Assembly: GCA_029238935.1 (NCBI GenBank)
Contig: JAQZBN010000003.1
Coordinates: 94,729-158,728 of the forward strand
Source: Herbinix sp.
Lineage (GTDB): Bacteria; Bacillota; Clostridia; Lachnospirales; Lachnospiraceae
DNA length: 64,000 bases
Direction of reading: 5' to 3'
The notes beneath the pieces were generated by a model. That model saw nothing but the letters and a program-made list of their open reading frames with translations. It had not been told where the DNA came from and did not search any database. Positions 61,531-64,000 of the stretch are shown here, piece by piece; the stretch's first letter is position 1; each line of letters begins with the position of its first letter. The position numbers and the translations under genes are program-made.

Positions 61531-62118
61531 TTATTTATTTGCAATGATAGGAGTAATAATGATGCTACCAGCAGCAACGTCAGTTGTTTGCTTAATAATA
61601 TCTTCAATCTCTGCAACTTTTTCAGCTGTAAGATCATCTTCACGGATTACTACATCGGCACCACCATCATCGAGTCGTACAATGACTTCTTCATACCCTT
61701 TTGCTACCAATTGATCCTCTGCAGCCGTTTCCTTCTCAATAATTCCATTTAACTCTGCCAGAAGTGATTCTGTTTCTGTTCTTTGCTCCTCTGAGATGTT
61801 CTCACTATTCAAGATTCCCTCCAAGGCCGACTTATTACTTTCCCTTACTTGCTCTCGGTCCATTTTTGCCCCTTCAAAATAATCTACTTTCGAAGTTGCA
61901 TTCTCTTTCACACCATCCAGTTCGCCTATGGATGCTACTTCCACTGGTACAACATCCTGTGAGTCATCTCCCTTTACTGATTGATCCGTCTTATCTTTGT
62001 CCAGAAAATCAAAATGAAATAACTCTCTGTCTGTTAACACAACATATTCAACCGCTACAATAACCAAAGCAATGAGCAAGAAGATCAATACACTTTTATA
62101 TTTTTTGATTTGTTTCAT
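61531..62118 (-). CDS. SpoIIIAH-like sporulation protein
   Basis: This 195-residue protein has a short basic N-terminus, one TM helix (about 9-28) and an extracytoplasmic domain. Its C-terminal region (EAEL-type helices, AKGYEEVIVRLDDGGADVVIREDDLTAEKVAEIEDIIKQ) matches the SpoIIIAH ring-building motif fold of the mother-cell to forespore channel. AGGAGG precedes the ATG. In most spore-formers spoIIIAH is the last gene of an eight-gene operon; here none of the other spoIIIA genes is adjacent, so it is an isolated or second copy. The GTPase operon is downstream on the same strand, across the T-rich repeat. Confidence 0.8.
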   Translation of the reverse strand: MKQIKKYKSVLIFLLIALVIVAVEYVVLTDRELFHFDFLDKDKTDQSVKGDDSQDVVPVEVASIGELDGVKENATSKVDYFEGAKMDREQVRESNKSALEGILNSENISEEQRTETESLLAELNGIIEKETAAEDQLVAKGYEEVIVRLDDGGADVVIREDDLTAEKVAEIEDIIKQTTDVAAGSIIITPIIANK

Positions 62119-62539
62119 AATTTCCTCCTGAAATTTTCGTTATTTGGACGTTTGTTTAAAAGCCCATTTATAATATATATGTCACTTAGCGATACTATAC
62201 TAATTAATTCCAATAACTCGTCAAACTTCATGAATTAATTATTCTTTGTTTTTTGATGAAATGTTCGGACTTTCTTGATCAGCTGACTTTTTTCATACTT
62301 TCATAAAGCAGGGATTGATAACTACTCCACTTTAATTAAAATTAATACTGTTTTATGTGCTATTGTTTACATTACTGCTTTTTCCACTACTCCCATAAGA
62401 TACCAACGTAAAATCACAGATTTTACATTTACCATCTTATGGTTCAGTGTTAGAATGGATTTTATTAGAAGATATTCTATGATTTTAAGTAAAGTTCTAC
62501 CTTGTATCTAGTGTTTGTCTGAAAGAAAGTGTGATACCT
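62119..62539. other. 421-bp intergenic region with nested hairpin
   Basis: AT-rich spacer between divergent SpoIIIAH-like and GH3 genes. It contains a two-level inverted repeat at 62393-62442 and otherwise no recognisable site. The ribosome site before the GH3 start is weak (GAAAG). Confidence 0.6.
62393..62442. promoter_or_regulatory. Nested inverted repeat upstream of GH3 lipoprotein gene
   Basis: Outer arms CCATAAGAT (62393-62401) and ATCTTATGG (62434-62442), inner arms GTAAAATC (62408-62415) and GATTTTAC (62419-62426) with a 3-base loop. It ends about 98 bases before the GH3 start and lacks a T-tract, so it may be a leader structure or operator. Confidence 0.45.
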
Positions 62540-63940
62540 ATGAAAAAAATAATACGTTTCTCTGCAATACTTTTATTACTACTCACTATAACGGCCTGCA
62601 GTAAAAACGACTCCTTATTGGAAGTACAAGGAAATAATCCTTTACCCTCAGAGGATGTGAACGAAAAACCTACGGATCCAACAGCAATCCCTACCGATAC
62701 AATCACAGATCCCCCAGAGCAGGAATTAACTCCTGTACCGACAGAACCTCAGACACCATTACCATCAGAAACACCATTACCGTCACCATCGAATACACCA
62801 TCATCATCAAATGCACCGTCATCTCCTGTAACAGAGCCTATAACCCCTAAGCCAGAGGATACATCCTCTACAAACTCACCAACCACCGTTCCTACTAATG
62901 AGCAAACCCAAATGAGTAACGAAAAGATTGTTGATAAAATCATTAATAATATGAGTCTGGAAGAAAAAGTAGGTCAATTGTTCTTCGTTCGAATTAGAGA
63001 TCTTAAAGCTCTCGAGGATATCAAAGAGTTTCATCTGGGAGGATACATCCTTTTTGCGGAGGATGTGAAAGATAAAACCTACGATGAATTAAAAGAAACC
63101 TTACATAATTACCAAAAGACAGCTAATATTCCTCTTCTCATCGGAGTCGATGAAGAGGGTGGAACGGTAAACCGGATTAGTAAATATCCTGAATTTCGGT
63201 CTACTCCTTTTCTATCGCCACAAGATCTTTATAAAAAAGGTGGTCTTGACCAAATCAAAAAAGATACCAAGGAAAAAGCTAAGTTACTAAAGGATCTTGG
63301 TATCAACGTAAACTTAGCTCCGGTATGCGATGTATCAACAAATCCTGAGGATTTTATTTATGAACGTTCCTTTGGAAAAGATGCATATAAAACTGCAACC
63401 TATGTAAGTACTATAGTTAAAGAAATGTCTGCAAATGGTTTGGGGAGTACCCTAAAGCATTTCCCCGGTTATGGAAATAACGTTGATACTCATACCGGAA
63501 TTGCGATTGATAAGCGCAGCTATGACACCTTTGTAAACTCAGACTTTATTCCCTTTCAAGCTGGTATAAAAGCCGGAGCTGGAAGCATTCTGGTTTCTCA
63601 TAACATAGTTATGAGTATGGATGAAACCTATCCTGCTTCCTTATCGCCTGCAGTACATAAGTTATTACGTGAAGATTTAGGCTTTGAAGGAGTTATCATG
63701 ACCGATGATTTAAGTATGGATGCAATTTTAGAATATACAGATAAGGAAGAAGCCGCGGTACAGGCAATACTTGCCGGTAATGATTTAATTATCGCATCTG
63801 ATTTCGATATTCAAATACCAGCCGTTATCGAAGCGCTAAAAGAAAAAACCATCGACGAAGATCGCATCGATGAGTCCTTGAGAAGAATATTATTATGGAA
63901 GATGAATCTTGGTATTATTACAAAAACGAAATCAAAATAA
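62540..63940 (+). CDS. GH3 beta-N-acetylhexosaminidase-like lipoprotein (NagZ family)
   Basis: A 466-residue protein from ATG 62540 (a GTG 9 bases earlier is possible). Lipoprotein signal with LLLTITACSKN and lipidated Cys20, then a Pro/Thr/Ser-rich linker (about 25-125) that spans the wall. The GH3 domain has KVGQLFFVRI, GVDEEGGTVNRI, TLKHFPGYGNNVDTHTG (catalytic-loop Asp-His) and VIMTDDLSMDAI (nucleophile Asp). It likely removes GlcNAc from peptidoglycan or chitin-like glycans outside the cell, in wall recycling. Linker and lipid anchor are typical of Firmicute NagZ homologues. The 3' end is intact. Confidence 0.92.
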   Translation: MKKIIRFSAILLLLLTITACSKNDSLLEVQGNNPLPSEDVNEKPTDPTAIPTDTITDPPEQELTPVPTEPQTPLPSETPLPSPSNTPSSSNAPSSPVTEPITPKPEDTSSTNSPTTVPTNEQTQMSNEKIVDKIINNMSLEEKVGQLFFVRIRDLKALEDIKEFHLGGYILFAEDVKDKTYDELKETLHNYQKTANIPLLIGVDEEGGTVNRISKYPEFRSTPFLSPQDLYKKGGLDQIKKDTKEKAKLLKDLGINVNLAPVCDVSTNPEDFIYERSFGKDAYKTATYVSTIVKEMSANGLGSTLKHFPGYGNNVDTHTGIAIDKRSYDTFVNSDFIPFQAGIKAGAGSILVSHNIVMSMDETYPASLSPAVHKLLREDLGFEGVIMTDDLSMDAILEYTDKEEAAVQAILAGNDLIIASDFDIQIPAVIEALKEKTIDEDRIDESLRRILLWKMNLGIITKTKSK

Positions 63941-64000
63941 TTTAATACTCAATATGAAATCCCGGATCTGTAGCAAGCCTGGAGTCTGAACTCCATTTCT

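Noticed and set aside
63949-64000. Possible 3' end of a minus-strand gene at the right edge
   Set aside because: About 16 open codons before a TGA stop read plausibly, but this is too short to support a gene and no family is recognisable.

Overview
This window looks like a chromosomal segment of a low-GC, spore-forming Firmicute, most likely a Lachnospiraceae-type Clostridium. The grounds are AT-rich intergenic DNA, strong AGGAGG ribosome sites, occasional GTG and TTG starts, a SpoIIIAH-like protein, a HypC and hydrogenase-protease pair, a sortase-type surface protein, and overall protein similarity recognised by eye. No rRNA, tRNA, CRISPR array or complete insertion sequence was seen.

Left part (1-17.5 kb) holds small unrelated transcription units. 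These are an M48 peptidase with a dynamin-like GTPase, a GGDEF diguanylate cyclase, two tandem Cys/Gly/Asn-rich paralogues that may be spore-layer proteins, and hydrogenase maturation factors (HypC plus endopeptidase) beside an Fe-S membrane protein. They also include a two-gene CHR-type transporter, a rhodanese lipoprotein, a YtrA-type GntR/ABC operon with a perfect operator palindrome, a sortase-anchored surface protein, mannose-6-phosphate isomerase with a LacI regulator, RidA, a P-loop kinase and an Old Yellow Enzyme.

Middle part (17.7-42.2 kb) is one long minus-strand exopolysaccharide locus. It starts with a Wzz/CpsC-like chain-length protein and a BY-type tyrosine kinase. It continues with a PglF-like 4,6-dehydratase, a PglE-like aminotransferase, acyltransferases, a PglC-like initiating sugar transferase, five GT2/GT4 glycosyltransferases, two hexapeptide acyltransferases, a Wzy-like polymerase and a pyruvyltransferase-like protein. 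It ends with a Wzx-like flippase fused in frame to a GH88/GH105-like domain. Many genes overlap by 4 bp, so translation is probably coupled.

Right part (42.3-61 kb) is the most unusual. A minus-strand block of seven genes encodes an extracellular/membrane protein with SH3-like and discoidin-like domains, a membrane-anchored vWA protein, a 1134-residue tubulin-like NTPase, a large helical protein, a beta-rich protein, a zinc-ribbon P-loop GTPase and a GAP1-like protein. It resembles the GTPase/tubulin/vWA systems predicted to act in signalling or biological conflict, here built across the membrane. Downstream on the same strand lie a membrane Rossmann/RyR protein, a stand-alone RyR domain and a two-TM protein. 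Between the two blocks, on the opposite strand, sit an XRE regulator flanked by two identical 67-bp palindromic repeats and a 34-residue single-TM microprotein.

The window ends with an isolated SpoIIIAH-like gene and a secreted GH3 (NagZ-like) lipoprotein.
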